The position numbers and the translations under genes are program-made. Shown here piece after piece: positions 52,627 to 61,500 of a stretch of 64,000 bases of DNA. The notes under the pieces are model-generated. The model was not told where the DNA came from. It worked only from the letters and a program-made list of their open reading frames with translations, and ran no database searches. The number at the start of each line of letters is the position of its first letter. Position 1 is the first letter of the stretch. Source of the DNA: JAAXHF01 sp965242605 (GTDB lineage Bacteria; Desulfobacterota; Binatia; Bin18); NCBI GenBank assembly GCA_965242605.1, contig CBDESS010000001.1, forward strand, positions 1,054,001-1,118,000. Reading direction: 5' to 3'.

Positions 52627-52774
52627 ACCTCTACTCCTTTCTCGCCTCCCAACGGCAGAGACCTGGGCACACCTCTCTATCCTCCTCGCCCGTCCTCGCC
52701 CCTCTGTCGTCTGGATAGCTGTTTCTCATCCCGTTTTTTCCTCATTCACCCTGAGAAGGATATCATTGTCCACC

Positions 52775-53488
52775 TCACGTTTCACTCTGGTGGTGGTCGT
52801 CATGGGCTACAGCCAGGGAGACGTACACCAGACTGAGCAGGGTAAACACAAATGCCTGGACCAGGGAGACAAACGCCCCGAGTGCGTAGAACACCACCGG
52901 AATGCCGACCTTGGTCAGATCGGTGAAAATCTCCAGAACAACGTGATCGCCTGTCATATTCCCGAACAGCCGTAGTCCCAGGGAAAAGGGCCGGACAAAG
53001 TTGTCTATCAACTCCAGCGGAACCATCAGAAACCCGAGCCACCAGATCGGCCCGACAAAGTGCTTCAGATAGGCGAGACCCTGTTCTCGAAAGGCGAAAA
53101 AATTGTAGGCCGTGAACGACAGGACGCCGAGGGCGAAGGTGATGTTGAAATTGCTCGTCGGCGGAAGAAAGCCCGGCACGAGGCCGGTCAGGTTGGCGCA
53201 GAGAATGAACAGGAAAAAACTGCCGTAGAGGTGGACGTAGCGCCGGGCCTGGTGTCCCAGGATGCCCTCTGCCATGCCCGAGACGCCCTCAACCAGTAGT
53301 TCAGCCATGTTGCGCAGGCTGAGCGAATCGTCTGGAATGTTCGGGTCTGGGGCGGCGTCCATCTGTCGCCTGGCCCGGTAAGCCAGGAAAATAAGCAGGC
53401 CGGTGATGAGAAGAGAGGTGGCAAGATGTCCCGGCAGAAGATTCAGGCCGGGAATCGCAGCAACCCAGGTAAAGGGGTGATGGTCCAT
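52775..53488 (-). CDS. atpB: ATP synthase subunit a
   Basis: Membrane stator subunit forming the proton half-channels. NFVRPFSLGLRLFGNMTGDH carries the essential Arg. 237 aa. It starts 9 bases after the subunit-I gene and is followed by atpE after 148 bases that hold no further gene. Confidence 0.96.
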   Translation of the reverse strand: MDHHPFTWVAAIPGLNLLPGHLATSLLITGLLIFLAYRARRQMDAAPDPNIPDDSLSLRNMAELLVEGVSGMAEGILGHQARRYVHLYGSFFLFILCANLTGLVPGFLPPTSNFNITFALGVLSFTAYNFFAFREQGLAYLKHFVGPIWWLGFLMVPLELIDNFVRPFSLGLRLFGNMTGDHVVLEIFTDLTKVGIPVVFYALGAFVSLVQAFVFTLLSLVYVSLAVAHDDHHQSET

Positions 53489-53497
53489 GTCACTCGC

Positions 53498-53917
53498 CTA
53501 TGAGTACGCCGTCTTGGATTTTGATTCGGACAGGCCGACTATCACGCAGGCCAACAGCAGTAAAGACACCCCGACGGCGAAGCTCTGCCCATGCACCGGG
53601 TAGCGCAGCAGGAGGACGCTCAACAAAGCTAGAAAAAACACGCTTTTGGCTGCAAACCACAGGACGGTGCGAGATTTTCCGGCCCAGCCCTTGGGCGACG
53701 AGGAAAGTGCGCTACGGATCAGTTTTTTGAGCAGCCAGAAATTGCCCTGCATGACGGCCCCGCCCAGAATGAGACTGAAAATATGTCCATATCCGGCCAG
53801 CCAGCCAAGCCCGGCGCTGAGGCCGACGAGGAGAAGGTTCAGCCACTCAATTTTTTCTATGGTGGTGTGGTTGGTCCGCAAAAGTGGAACGCTATAGCCT
53901 CTTGACAAGGAAGACAT
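53498..53917 (-). CDS. atpI: ATP synthase subunit I-like protein
   Basis: Small membrane protein with four hydrophobic segments (LLLVGLSAGLGWLAGYG, FSLILGGAVMQGNFWLL, VLWFAAKSVFFLALLSVL, SFAVGVSLLLLACVIVGL). 139 aa. The position between AtpZ and AtpB and the topology fit AtpI; sequence identity alone would be weak. Confidence 0.78.
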   Translation of the reverse strand: MSSLSRGYSVPLLRTNHTTIEKIEWLNLLLVGLSAGLGWLAGYGHIFSLILGGAVMQGNFWLLKKLIRSALSSSPKGWAGKSRTVLWFAAKSVFFLALLSVLLLRYPVHGQSFAVGVSLLLLACVIVGLSESKSKTAYS

Positions 53918-53918
53918 C

Positions 53919-54137
53919 TCACTTTCTGCGATGAGACAGATGTTGGAGGACGAGAATCAGACGGTACAGCGCCCCGGCCATGCCGCCGATCGCGCCAAGC
54001 ATCAACAGGAGGGGAGCTGTTCCAAGCAGGCCATCGAGGTAACGCCCGAGAAAAATTCCGGCCAGGACCGCTCCGGCAAATTCGAAGCCCAGAGCGCCAT
54101 ATCTGCCGTAGACGAAAAGGGTGGTAGAGCGAGGCAT
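53919..54137 (-). CDS. atpZ: AtpZ-like ATP synthase accessory protein
   Basis: 72 aa with two membrane helices (GFEFAGAVLAGIFLGRYLDG and LLLMLGAIGGMAGALYRLIL), typical of AtpZ. It ends one base before the atpI start. The remaining atp genes (F, H, A, G, D, C) are not in the window. Confidence 0.82.
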   Translation of the reverse strand: MPRSTTLFVYGRYGALGFEFAGAVLAGIFLGRYLDGLLGTAPLLLMLGAIGGMAGALYRLILVLQHLSHRRK

Positions 54138-54152
54138 ACCGATATGAGTGAG

Positions 54153-54172
54153 TTATCCACACCTGTGAATAA
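54153..54172. promoter_or_regulatory. Head-to-head DnaA-box pair near atpZ/hemL
   Basis: TTATCCACA (54153-54161) and TGTGAATAA (54164-54172) are convergent with a 2-base spacer, between the atpZ start and hemL stop. The bases to 54246 are AT-rich with further half-matches (TTTTCCACA). Confidence 0.8.
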
Positions 54173-54246
54173 TTCGATAACTTCCTATGTTGTCATAAGT
54201 TTTCCGACAGTTTTCACAGGGTTTTCCACATACCTGAGACCGAGCT

Positions 54247-55533
54247 TCAGGTCGGCCCGATTTGCCGCATGACTTCTGTGGCGGCAGAGACTGTTTCGTC
54301 AATCTCGGCCTCGCCGTGGGCCAGGGAGACAAAGGCGGCCTCGAACTGAGAGGGCGGGAGATAGATGCCGCGCTTGATCATGCCGTGAAAATACCGGGCA
54401 AACAACACGGTGTCACAGCCGATGGCGCTGGTATAATCGCGGACCTGATCAACGCCAAAGAAAACGGTGATCATTGAGCCAAGCTGATTGACACAAGCCT
54501 GAACGCCGGCGTCTTGAACGGCCTTTCGCAATCCTTCTGCCAAGCGAGCGCTCGTTTTGTTCAAGCGCGCATACGCGCCCGAGGTGTTCATGACCTTGAG
54601 CGTTTCAATGCCGGCTGTGACCGCTAAGGGATTGCCCGACAGGGTTCCGGCCTGGTAGACTGGGCCGAGCGGGGCAAGACAGTCCATAATGTCCCGTTTA
54701 CCGCCAACCGCCGCCAACGGCAGTCCGCCGCCGATAACTTTGCCAAAACAACTCAGGTCGGGGTTAAGACCGTACAGTTCCTGAGCCCCGCCTCGCGCCA
54801 GGCGAAAGCCGCTCATAACCTCGTCAAAGATAAGGACTATTCCGGCCTCTCTGGCCAGGCTGCGCAACTCGGTTAAAAAACCCGGGTCGGGCAGCACGAG
54901 GCCCATATTGCCGGGAACGGGTTCGATAATGACGCCGGCAATCGCGTTGGGATTAGCGCTGATGTGCGCCTCCACGCTGGCCAGATTATTGTACTCGGCA
55001 ATCAGGGTTTGACTGGCAAAGGCTTCGGGTACGCCTTTGCTATCGGGCTGACTCAAGGTCAGCGCTCCCGATCCGGCTCGGACCAGCAGGGCATCGGTAT
55101 GGCCGTGGTAGCAGCCGGCGAACTTGATAATTTTAGTCCGGTCCGTGTAGCCCCTGGCAATCCGCAGTGCGGTCATGGTCGCTTCGGTTCCAGACGAGGT
55201 GAGGCGGACCTTGTCAACCGAGGGAACGGCATCAACGACCATCCGGGCCAGTTCAATCTCTTTGGCGGTTGGCGCACCAAAACTTGTCCCACGTTTGACT
55301 GCATTCTCAAGGGCGCGCACGACTTGCGGATGGGCATGGCCGGCAATCAGGGGGCCCCATGACCCGATATAGTCAATATACTCTTTGCCATCCGCATCAA
55401 CTACCCGGCAGCCATGACCACGCTGGATGAAGGGCGGAGTGCCGTCTACCGCCCGCCAAGCACGCACCGGACTGTTGACTCCGCCGGGTATGATTTCCTG
55501 GGCTTGGAGAAAAAGCTTATCTGACAGGGACAT
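54247..55533 (-). CDS. hemL: Glutamate-1-semialdehyde 2,1-aminomutase
   Basis: PLP enzyme making 5-aminolevulinate in the C5 haem pathway. SSGTEATMTALRIARGYT, DEVMSGFRLARGGAQ and the PLP-Lys in FGKVIGGGLPLAAVGG. 428 aa. Stands between the two upstream DnaA-box pairs. Confidence 0.96.
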   Translation of the reverse strand: MSLSDKLFLQAQEIIPGGVNSPVRAWRAVDGTPPFIQRGHGCRVVDADGKEYIDYIGSWGPLIAGHAHPQVVRALENAVKRGTSFGAPTAKEIELARMVVDAVPSVDKVRLTSSGTEATMTALRIARGYTDRTKIIKFAGCYHGHTDALLVRAGSGALTLSQPDSKGVPEAFASQTLIAEYNNLASVEAHISANPNAIAGVIIEPVPGNMGLVLPDPGFLTELRSLAREAGIVLIFDEVMSGFRLARGGAQELYGLNPDLSCFGKVIGGGLPLAAVGGKRDIMDCLAPLGPVYQAGTLSGNPLAVTAGIETLKVMNTSGAYARLNKTSARLAEGLRKAVQDAGVQACVNQLGSMITVFFGVDQVRDYTSAIGCDTVLFARYFHGMIKRGIYLPPSQFEAAFVSLAHGEAEIDETVSAATEVMRQIGPT

Positions 55534-55929
55534 AGAGAGTTTCCTGCCCTCACGATGGGTTACTCTACGCTAGCATCAGGCGTATGGCCCGTCAAGGTAA
55601 AAAAACATTGTATAGGAAAATCAGCAACTTCTCGCATGCTGCAACTATTTTTCTTGCATTGCTCATCGAAAATGTCTAAACACCACTAACGCAACATCAA
55701 ACTCTCTTTTTCAGAACAGATAATAGTGATGCTATGGAGTTATGGCCTTCTCCCATCCTTCTCATTCCTGATGGCTTGATGGGCCAGGTTTCGCCGGGAC
55801 GGAGAGAAAGAAGGGAAGTGTGTGGAAAAGTCTGTGAAGTCTGGAGGGAAATCCTTTACAAGACACATGGTTAGCGAGTTATTCACAGGTGTGAATAACT
55901 CGCCGGTCAAACCGGCACGAGTATGTAGT
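55534..55929. other. dnaA upstream region
   Basis: The left half (55590-55740) is AT-rich and may hold the hemL and dnaA promoters; no confident -35/-10 pair was chosen. The right half carries the DnaA-box palindrome at 55874-55903. An in-frame extension of dnaA from GTG 55822 crosses that palindrome but is not conserved. Confidence 0.6.
55874..55903. promoter_or_regulatory. Perfect DnaA-box palindrome upstream of dnaA
   Basis: Two 14-base arms, GCGAGTTATTCACA and its exact complement TGTGAATAACTCGC, separated by GG. Each holds a DnaA box of the TTATTCACA type. It ends 27 bases before the dnaA start, so DnaA autoregulation is likely. Confidence 0.85.
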
Positions 55930-57381
55930 ATGGATCGGGTGTGGGAAAATGTATTGGACGTTGTTGAGGAAAAGATTGGGAAGACCAACATTGAGACCTG
56001 GCTGAAGCCAGCCCATCCGATTGGCCTGCGAGGGGACACTTTTCATCTGGAAGTTCCGAGCCCGCTGTTCCGCGATTGGCTCCTCAACAACCTTCTTGAA
56101 CCGCTTGAAGCTTCGCTCGCCTCTGTCCTTGGCCAGACGGCGCAGGTGGTGATTCATGTCAACAGCAGCCAGCAGGGTGAGCTGTTTCCTGCCGACGCGT
56201 CGTCAATTCAACTCCAAGATGCAGGGCAAGATGCAGGGCAAGATGCGGGGCAAGATGCGGGGCAAGATACAGACACCAAGCGTATGTCTAAGCCGGTCCC
56301 CAAATTGATCCCACGGGCAACAAAAAGCAAAGCGCGCCCAACCAGGAAAAACGGTCTGTTACAGAAATTTACCTTTTCCAGCTTCGTAGTCGGGGGCGGC
56401 AATCAGTTTGCCCATGCGGCGGCCCGGGCGGTAGCCGATCATCCAGGCAATCACTACAACCCGCTGTTTATCTATGGAGGGGTGGGGCTGGGTAAAACGC
56501 ATCTGATAAATGCCATTGGGCATGAGAGCCTGCTCAAACAAGGGAAGAGCAGTGTGTTTTATCTGTCCTCCGAATCCTTTACCAATGAGCTGATCTCTCA
56601 CATCCGTCGGGACCGGATGGATGACTTCAAAACGAAGTTTCGCCAGGCTGATGTGCTGATTGTTGACGATATTCAGTTTATGTCCGGTCGAGAGCGAACC
56701 CAGGAGGAATTCTTTCATACATTCAATACTTTATACGAGACTCACAAACAAATCGTGCTTACATCCGACAAGTTTCCGAACGAAATTCAGGGCCTGGAAG
56801 AGCGGCTACGCAACCGATTTGAGTCGGGTCTGATTACCGACATTCAGCCGCCCGATCTGGAAACGCGGGTGGCGATTCTGCAAAAAAAGGCCCAGGCCAG
56901 AAAGATCCATATTTCGTCCGAGGTTGCGTTGTTCATTGCTTCAAACGTCACAGCCAACATCCGTGAACTGGAAGGCGGGTTGACTCGGCTTGACGCCCTG
57001 TCAAGCATCAATGAGACGCCCATTACGGTCGATTTTGCTCGCCAAGTTTTGCATAACCTCGTCAAGGAGAAGGGTCCGAAGGTGACGATAGAAATGGTCC
57101 AGCAGGCCAGCGCAAAGTACTTTGGCGTGCGGCTCAGTGACCTGATCTCCAAAAAACGGACCAAACTGGTGACTTTTCCGCGTCAGGTGTCCATGTACTT
57201 GTGCCGCAAGCTGGCCAATACCTCCTACCCGACGATCGGCATTCGGTTTGGCGGCAAAGATCACACTACCGCCTTGTATGCTTGCAATTCGATCGAAAAA
57301 CGCCTCAAGCATGACGAAGAGTTGCGCTCCATCCTGGACCGGATTGAAAGCACGATCTGCAGCCAACAGATCAGGGACTAG
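55930..57381 (+). CDS. dnaA: Replication initiator DnaA
   Basis: Binds the boxes at oriC and opens the duplex. Domain I (residues 1-85), a low-complexity domain II, AAA+ domain with Walker A YGGVGLGKTHLINA, Walker B VLIVDDIQFMSGRE and Arg-finger region RLRNRFESGL, and domain IV with the signature IGIRFGGKDHTTALYACN. Domain II holds four repeats of QDAG. I chose ATG 55930 (MDRVWENVLDVVEEKIG), where family similarity begins. 483 aa. Confidence 0.96.
   Translation: MDRVWENVLDVVEEKIGKTNIETWLKPAHPIGLRGDTFHLEVPSPLFRDWLLNNLLEPLEASLASVLGQTAQVVIHVNSSQQGELFPADASSIQLQDAGQDAGQDAGQDAGQDTDTKRMSKPVPKLIPRATKSKARPTRKNGLLQKFTFSSFVVGGGNQFAHAAARAVADHPGNHYNPLFIYGGVGLGKTHLINAIGHESLLKQGKSSVFYLSSESFTNELISHIRRDRMDDFKTKFRQADVLIVDDIQFMSGRERTQEEFFHTFNTLYETHKQIVLTSDKFPNEIQGLEERLRNRFESGLITDIQPPDLETRVAILQKKAQARKIHISSEVALFIASNVTANIRELEGGLTRLDALSSINETPITVDFARQVLHNLVKEKGPKVTIEMVQQASAKYFGVRLSDLISKKRTKLVTFPRQVSMYLCRKLANTSYPTIGIRFGGKDHTTALYACNSIEKRLKHDEELRSILDRIESTICSQQIRD
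56215..56268 (+). repeat. 12-bp tandem repeat in the dnaA domain II
   Basis: Units CAAGATGCAGGG (twice), CAAGATGCGGGG (twice) and a partial fifth. It encodes QDAG four times then QDTD, at residues 96-112, in the linker that varies between species. Confidence 0.92.
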
Positions 57382-57417
57382 CCCTGGCGTACCTCCCCCG
57401 CTCTAAGCACCGAAACC

Positions 57418-57655
57418 TGTGAATAACCTGTGGATAACCTGTGGATAACCTGTGGATAACCTGTGGATAACCTGTGAATAACTTGTGGGGGGGTGTGAAT
57501 AACTTTGAGGGGGGTGTGAATAAGTAGCCGAGTTATCCACAGGGGGTGTGAATAACTTCTCTTTTTAAATCAACTATTTAACCGGGTTATCCACATATTC
57601 ACACCCCCCTACTACTACTCTTAAATCTTAAAAGAATAAAGAAAGAAGAAGAGAG
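57418..57655. other. oriC: Chromosomal replication origin oriC
   Basis: Six boxes TGTG(A/G)ATAA in direct repeat at exact 11-bp spacing (57418 to 57481). Two more follow at 57494 and 57515, then TTATCCACA at 57533, TGTGAATAA at 57547 and TTATCCACA at 57587. That last box is followed by a near-box ATATTCACA, a CCCCCC cluster, TACTACTACTC (57610-57620) and AT-rich sequence to 57655. This order (box, GC cluster, trios, AT-rich) is that of the basal unwinding system described in Bacillus. Confidence 0.93.
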
Positions 57656-57664
57656 GAGACCAGT

Positions 57665-58834
57665 ATGGAATGTCTTGTGGAAAAAGACGAACTGTCGCGC
57701 TGTTTATACCTTGTGCAGGGAGTGGTTGAGAGGCGCTCTTCGCTGCCTATTCTCGCCCATGTCCTGATTGAGTCAACGGATGAACAGACCGACGCCGAGG
57801 GAGGCGGTCTGTCACTTGGGGCCACGGATCTTGAGATCGGTATTCGCCAGAACTGTCAGGCACGCGTCAAGAAGACCGGCTCTATCACCACCGACGCTCG
57901 CAAGCTGTATGAAATCGTCCGCGAGCTCCCGAGCACGGAGGGCGGATCATCCGACCCGACCGTCATAACCCTGCGCTCAGCCGGCACTGGTTGGATAGAG
58001 GTCAGCAGCGGAACATCCCGGTTCAGGATGGCGAGCCTTGACCCCAAAGAGTTTCCGGCCATAACCCCTGCCCAAGAGGCCACGGACACGACACCCACAG
58101 CCGCGGCGTGTCCTGACGAAATCATGCGAGACATGATTGAGAAGACGCTCTTCGCCACTTCGCCGGATGAAACGCGCCTCAATCTGAGCGGCGTGTATGT
58201 CGAAGCCCTTGACTCGGGAAAGCTGCGTATGGTGGCCAGTGACGGTCATCGTTTGTCTCTCATCGATCGCCAGGCAGCCATAGCCGACCCGGCGGCGTGG
58301 CCCAAGGTCATTCTGCCCCGCAAAGGGTTAATCGAGGCCCGCAAAATCCTGGAACGGAGTGAGGGCGAGGCCCGCTTCTCTGTGCAGGGGACGACAGCAG
58401 GGCTGTACAAGGAGACCACCGCGCTGGCCATGCGGCTGGTTGAGGGTGAATTCCCGGATTACCAGCAGATTTTGCCCACCGCGCAGAATTTTGTGATTCC
58501 CTTCTCCCGCGAAGAGTTGCTGAGTGCGCTGCGCCGGCTGTTGATTCTGACCACCGAACGGTCGCGCGGGATTAAGCTCCAGATCGAAGCCGGGAAGGTC
58601 ACTATCTCGGTCAATACCCCTGACCTTGGCGAGGGGATTGAGGAGGTCTCGACAGACTACAGTGGAGACAGCATCGCCGTCGGCTTTAATGGCCGCTACC
58701 TGGTGGAGGCCCTGACCGTGATGGGTGAAGACCAGCAGATTACGCTGTCGCTCAAGGACGATATGAGCCCAGGTTTGCTCAAAATGACCGACGATCAGGA
58801 CTTCTCGTATGTCGTCATGCCGATGCGCATATGA
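57665..58834 (+). CDS. dnaN: DNA polymerase III sliding clamp (beta)
   Basis: Processivity clamp. MECLVEKDELSRCLYLVQGV opens domain 1; RMVASDGHRLSLIDRQ and the C-terminal DQDFSYVVMPMRI are conserved. 389 aa. GAGAGGAG precedes the ATG. No recF follows. Confidence 0.97.
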   Translation: MECLVEKDELSRCLYLVQGVVERRSSLPILAHVLIESTDEQTDAEGGGLSLGATDLEIGIRQNCQARVKKTGSITTDARKLYEIVRELPSTEGGSSDPTVITLRSAGTGWIEVSSGTSRFRMASLDPKEFPAITPAQEATDTTPTAAACPDEIMRDMIEKTLFATSPDETRLNLSGVYVEALDSGKLRMVASDGHRLSLIDRQAAIADPAAWPKVILPRKGLIEARKILERSEGEARFSVQGTTAGLYKETTALAMRLVEGEFPDYQQILPTAQNFVIPFSREELLSALRRLLILTTERSRGIKLQIEAGKVTISVNTPDLGEGIEEVSTDYSGDSIAVGFNGRYLVEALTVMGEDQQITLSLKDDMSPGLLKMTDDQDFSYVVMPMRI

Positions 58835-58893
58835 TGCGCATATTTTAATTTTTCAAAAACGTTTTGCAATTCCCTTTTTATTCCGCCTGTGTG

Positions 58894-58922
58894 TTTACTT
58901 CGCAGCCAGAAAATGCTACCCT
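58894..58922 (+). promoter_or_regulatory. Promoter candidate of gyrB
   Basis: TTTACT and TACCCT with a 17-base spacer in the AT-rich dnaN-gyrB gap. A small inverted repeat GCTAC/GTAGC covers the -10. Confidence 0.4.
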
Positions 58923-58978
58923 TGTAGCCGGAAACAGGTAGAAAAATAAGCGTTTTTCTGTCCTGACCAGAGGAGTTC

Positions 58979-61477
58979 ATGCTTGAACAGGAATACGGGG
59001 CCGACCACATCAAGGTTCTGGCCGGTTTAGAGGCTGTTCGGAAACGGCCGGGAATGTACATTGGAGATACCTCAGTTCGAGGTCTTCACCATCTGGTCTT
59101 TGAGGTGGTCGATAACGCTGTAGACGAGGCGCTTGCCGGGCATTGCACCCATATTCGGGTCACTCTTCACATTGATAATAGTCTCACCGTTGATGACAAC
59201 GGTCGGGGTATTCCGACCGAAATTCATCCCACGGAGGGAATTTCCGCGGCCGAGGTAGTGCTGACCAGGCTGCACGCGGGCGGAAAATTCGACTCCAGCG
59301 TATATAAAGTCTCGGGTGGCCTGCACGGTGTAGGCGTGTCTGTGGTCAATGCCTTATCGGAATGGCTGGAAGTCGAGATCAAGCGGCATGGCAAAGTGTA
59401 TGCCCAGGAGTACGAACGCGGTGAGCCGAGAACACCGCTCCGAGAGAGTGGCAGCGTTGAAACCAGTGGAACCCGGGTCACCTTCAAACCTGACCCGCTC
59501 ATCTTTGAGGTTTCGGAGTTCAGCTTTGATGTCCTCTCCCAGCGGCTGCGGGAATTGGCCTTTTTGAACGGCGGCCTGCACATTTCGATTGAAGACGAAC
59601 GCGATCGAAAACGTCACGATTTTCACTACCAGGGCGGAATTGTGTCGTTTGTCAAGCACCTTGGGGTGGCCAAGAAACCACTCCACGCCGAGGTGATTTA
59701 CCTGGAGGGCAAAAAAAACGGGATCCAAGCTGATATCGCGCTGCAGTGGAACGAGGGGTATACCGAAAACGTCTACACCTTTGCCAATAATATCAACACG
59801 ATTGAGGGCGGAACGCACCTGAGCGGCCTGAAATCGGCCCTGACCCGAACGATTAATTCCTATGCCACAGCAAACGGTCTGCTGAAAGGAGATGCTTCGC
59901 CCATACAGGGCGAAGATATCCGTGAGGGACTTATCGCAATAATCAGTCTCAAGGTGCCTGAGCCGCAGTTTGAAGGCCAGACTAAAACAAAGCTGGGCAA
60001 TAGCGATATCAAGGGCCTTGTTGAGGCTATGGTCAACGAAAAGCTGGGGATTTACTTTGAAGAGCATCCAAACGAGACCAAGCGTATTATCAACAAATCC
60101 ATAGAGGCAGCCCGCGCCCGGGAAGCGGCCCGCAAAGCCCGAGACCTCACGCGACGAAAAGGCGCTCTCGACTCCGGATCCCTGCCCGGCAAACTGGCCG
60201 ACTGCCAGGAACGCGACCCCGCGCTGAGTGAGATATATTTCGTTGAGGGCGATTCGGCCGGCGGGTCAGCCAAACAGGGCCGCGACCGCCGGACTCAGGC
60301 CATCCTGCCCCTGCGGGGCAAAATTCTGAATGTCGAAAAATCCCGCTTCGATAAAATGCTCTCCTCGCAGGAAATTCGTCTGTTGATTACCGCGCTTGGG
60401 GCGGGCATCGGAAAAGAAGAAACCGATCTGTCCAAGCTACGCTATCACACCGTTATCATCATGACCGATGCTGACGTAGATGGCTCGCACATACGGACCT
60501 TGCTGTTGACCTTTTTCTACCGCCAGATGCCAGGTCTGATTGAGAACGGCCACATCTACATCGCTCAGCCGCCTCTGTACCGGGTCAAGAGGGGCAAAAC
60601 AGAGCGCTATCTGAAGGACGAGGCTGCCCTGGACGAATTCCTGATTGACCTGGGAATCGAAAATGTCCAGGTCGGATCACAGGTGGCACATGATGACCTT
60701 TTGACAGGGAAGACATCACCGTCCACTTTTTTAGCCGGAGACAGTCTGAAGAGGTGGATCAGGATTTTTCTGCAATGCGAAAAATTGTTCGAAATGGTTG
60801 AACGCAAGGGGAAAGATGTCCGGCTTGTGCGGGCCCTGCTCAACCAGCCCGGTCTCTCCCCGGCGGCGATGACCGATCCAGTCGTGCTGTCCGATATCTG
60901 TGAGGCGGCCGAGGCATTTGCCCGCCAGCACTTTCCCAATCTGATTCCGGTCTCTTTCTCGGTTGAGGTCGACAAAAAAATTGGGGGGTACCGGATTCTG
61001 GCTACTGCCAACACAGTGGACAATGACGACGACCTGAGCAAGAAGAGATCAGCGTCCACTTTGCTGAACGGCTCGGGCGTCCGAGCAGTCATTGACAGCG
61101 ATTTTCTACACTTTCCCGAGGTCCAGGAGATCGGTCGCCTGCTTGAGCAGCTGCAGGTGATCGGTGGGTCGCCGTTTGTCGTGGTCTACAAAGACGAAGA
61201 AAAGACCTTTGTCCGGCAACGCGAGATAGTGGACTACCTCCTGTCCCGTTCCCGTCAGGGAACCGAAATCCAGCGCTATAAGGGCCTGGGTGAGATGAAT
61301 CCCGAGCAGCTATGGGAAACGACCATGAATCCTGACAGCCGCAGCCTGCTCCAGGTTCGGATTGAAGATGCCTATGAGGCAGACGAAATCTTCGCTACAT
61401 TGATGGGCGATGAGGTTGAACCCCGGCGGCGGTTTATTGAAAACAACGCCCTGGCGGCAAAAAATCTCGATATCTGA
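58979..61477 (+). CDS. gyrB: DNA gyrase subunit B
   Basis: ATPase half of gyrase. ATP site DNAVDEALAGH, DDNGRGIPTEIHP, GGLHGVGVSVVNALS. TOPRIM: VEGDSAGGSAKQGRDRRTQA and TDADVDGSHIRTLLLTFFYR. At 832 aa it is the long Gram-negative form with a ~170-residue insert in the C-terminal part. AGGAG precedes the ATG closely. Confidence 0.97.
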   Translation: MLEQEYGADHIKVLAGLEAVRKRPGMYIGDTSVRGLHHLVFEVVDNAVDEALAGHCTHIRVTLHIDNSLTVDDNGRGIPTEIHPTEGISAAEVVLTRLHAGGKFDSSVYKVSGGLHGVGVSVVNALSEWLEVEIKRHGKVYAQEYERGEPRTPLRESGSVETSGTRVTFKPDPLIFEVSEFSFDVLSQRLRELAFLNGGLHISIEDERDRKRHDFHYQGGIVSFVKHLGVAKKPLHAEVIYLEGKKNGIQADIALQWNEGYTENVYTFANNINTIEGGTHLSGLKSALTRTINSYATANGLLKGDASPIQGEDIREGLIAIISLKVPEPQFEGQTKTKLGNSDIKGLVEAMVNEKLGIYFEEHPNETKRIINKSIEAARAREAARKARDLTRRKGALDSGSLPGKLADCQERDPALSEIYFVEGDSAGGSAKQGRDRRTQAILPLRGKILNVEKSRFDKMLSSQEIRLLITALGAGIGKEETDLSKLRYHTVIIMTDADVDGSHIRTLLLTFFYRQMPGLIENGHIYIAQPPLYRVKRGKTERYLKDEAALDEFLIDLGIENVQVGSQVAHDDLLTGKTSPSTFLAGDSLKRWIRIFLQCEKLFEMVERKGKDVRLVRALLNQPGLSPAAMTDPVVLSDICEAAEAFARQHFPNLIPVSFSVEVDKKIGGYRILATANTVDNDDDLSKKRSASTLLNGSGVRAVIDSDFLHFPEVQEIGRLLEQLQVIGGSPFVVVYKDEEKTFVRQREIVDYLLSRSRQGTEIQRYKGLGEMNPEQLWETTMNPDSRSLLQVRIEDAYEADEIFATLMGDEVEPRRRFIENNALAAKNLDI

Positions 61478-61500
61478 AACTCTCAGACTTGCCAACTGTC

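Noticed and set aside
52719..52760. CCTCATTCACCCTG between atpB and atpE, similar to the glcE elements
   Set aside because: Only the core matches and the inverted TGGGAC/GTCCC ends are missing.
55822..55929. Upstream in-frame extension of dnaA
   Set aside because: It crosses the DnaA-box palindrome, is not conserved in DnaA and has no better ribosome site than ATG 55930.
57418..57481. Short regular repeats that could suggest a CRISPR array
   Set aside because: The unit is 11 bp with no spacers and each unit is a DnaA box.
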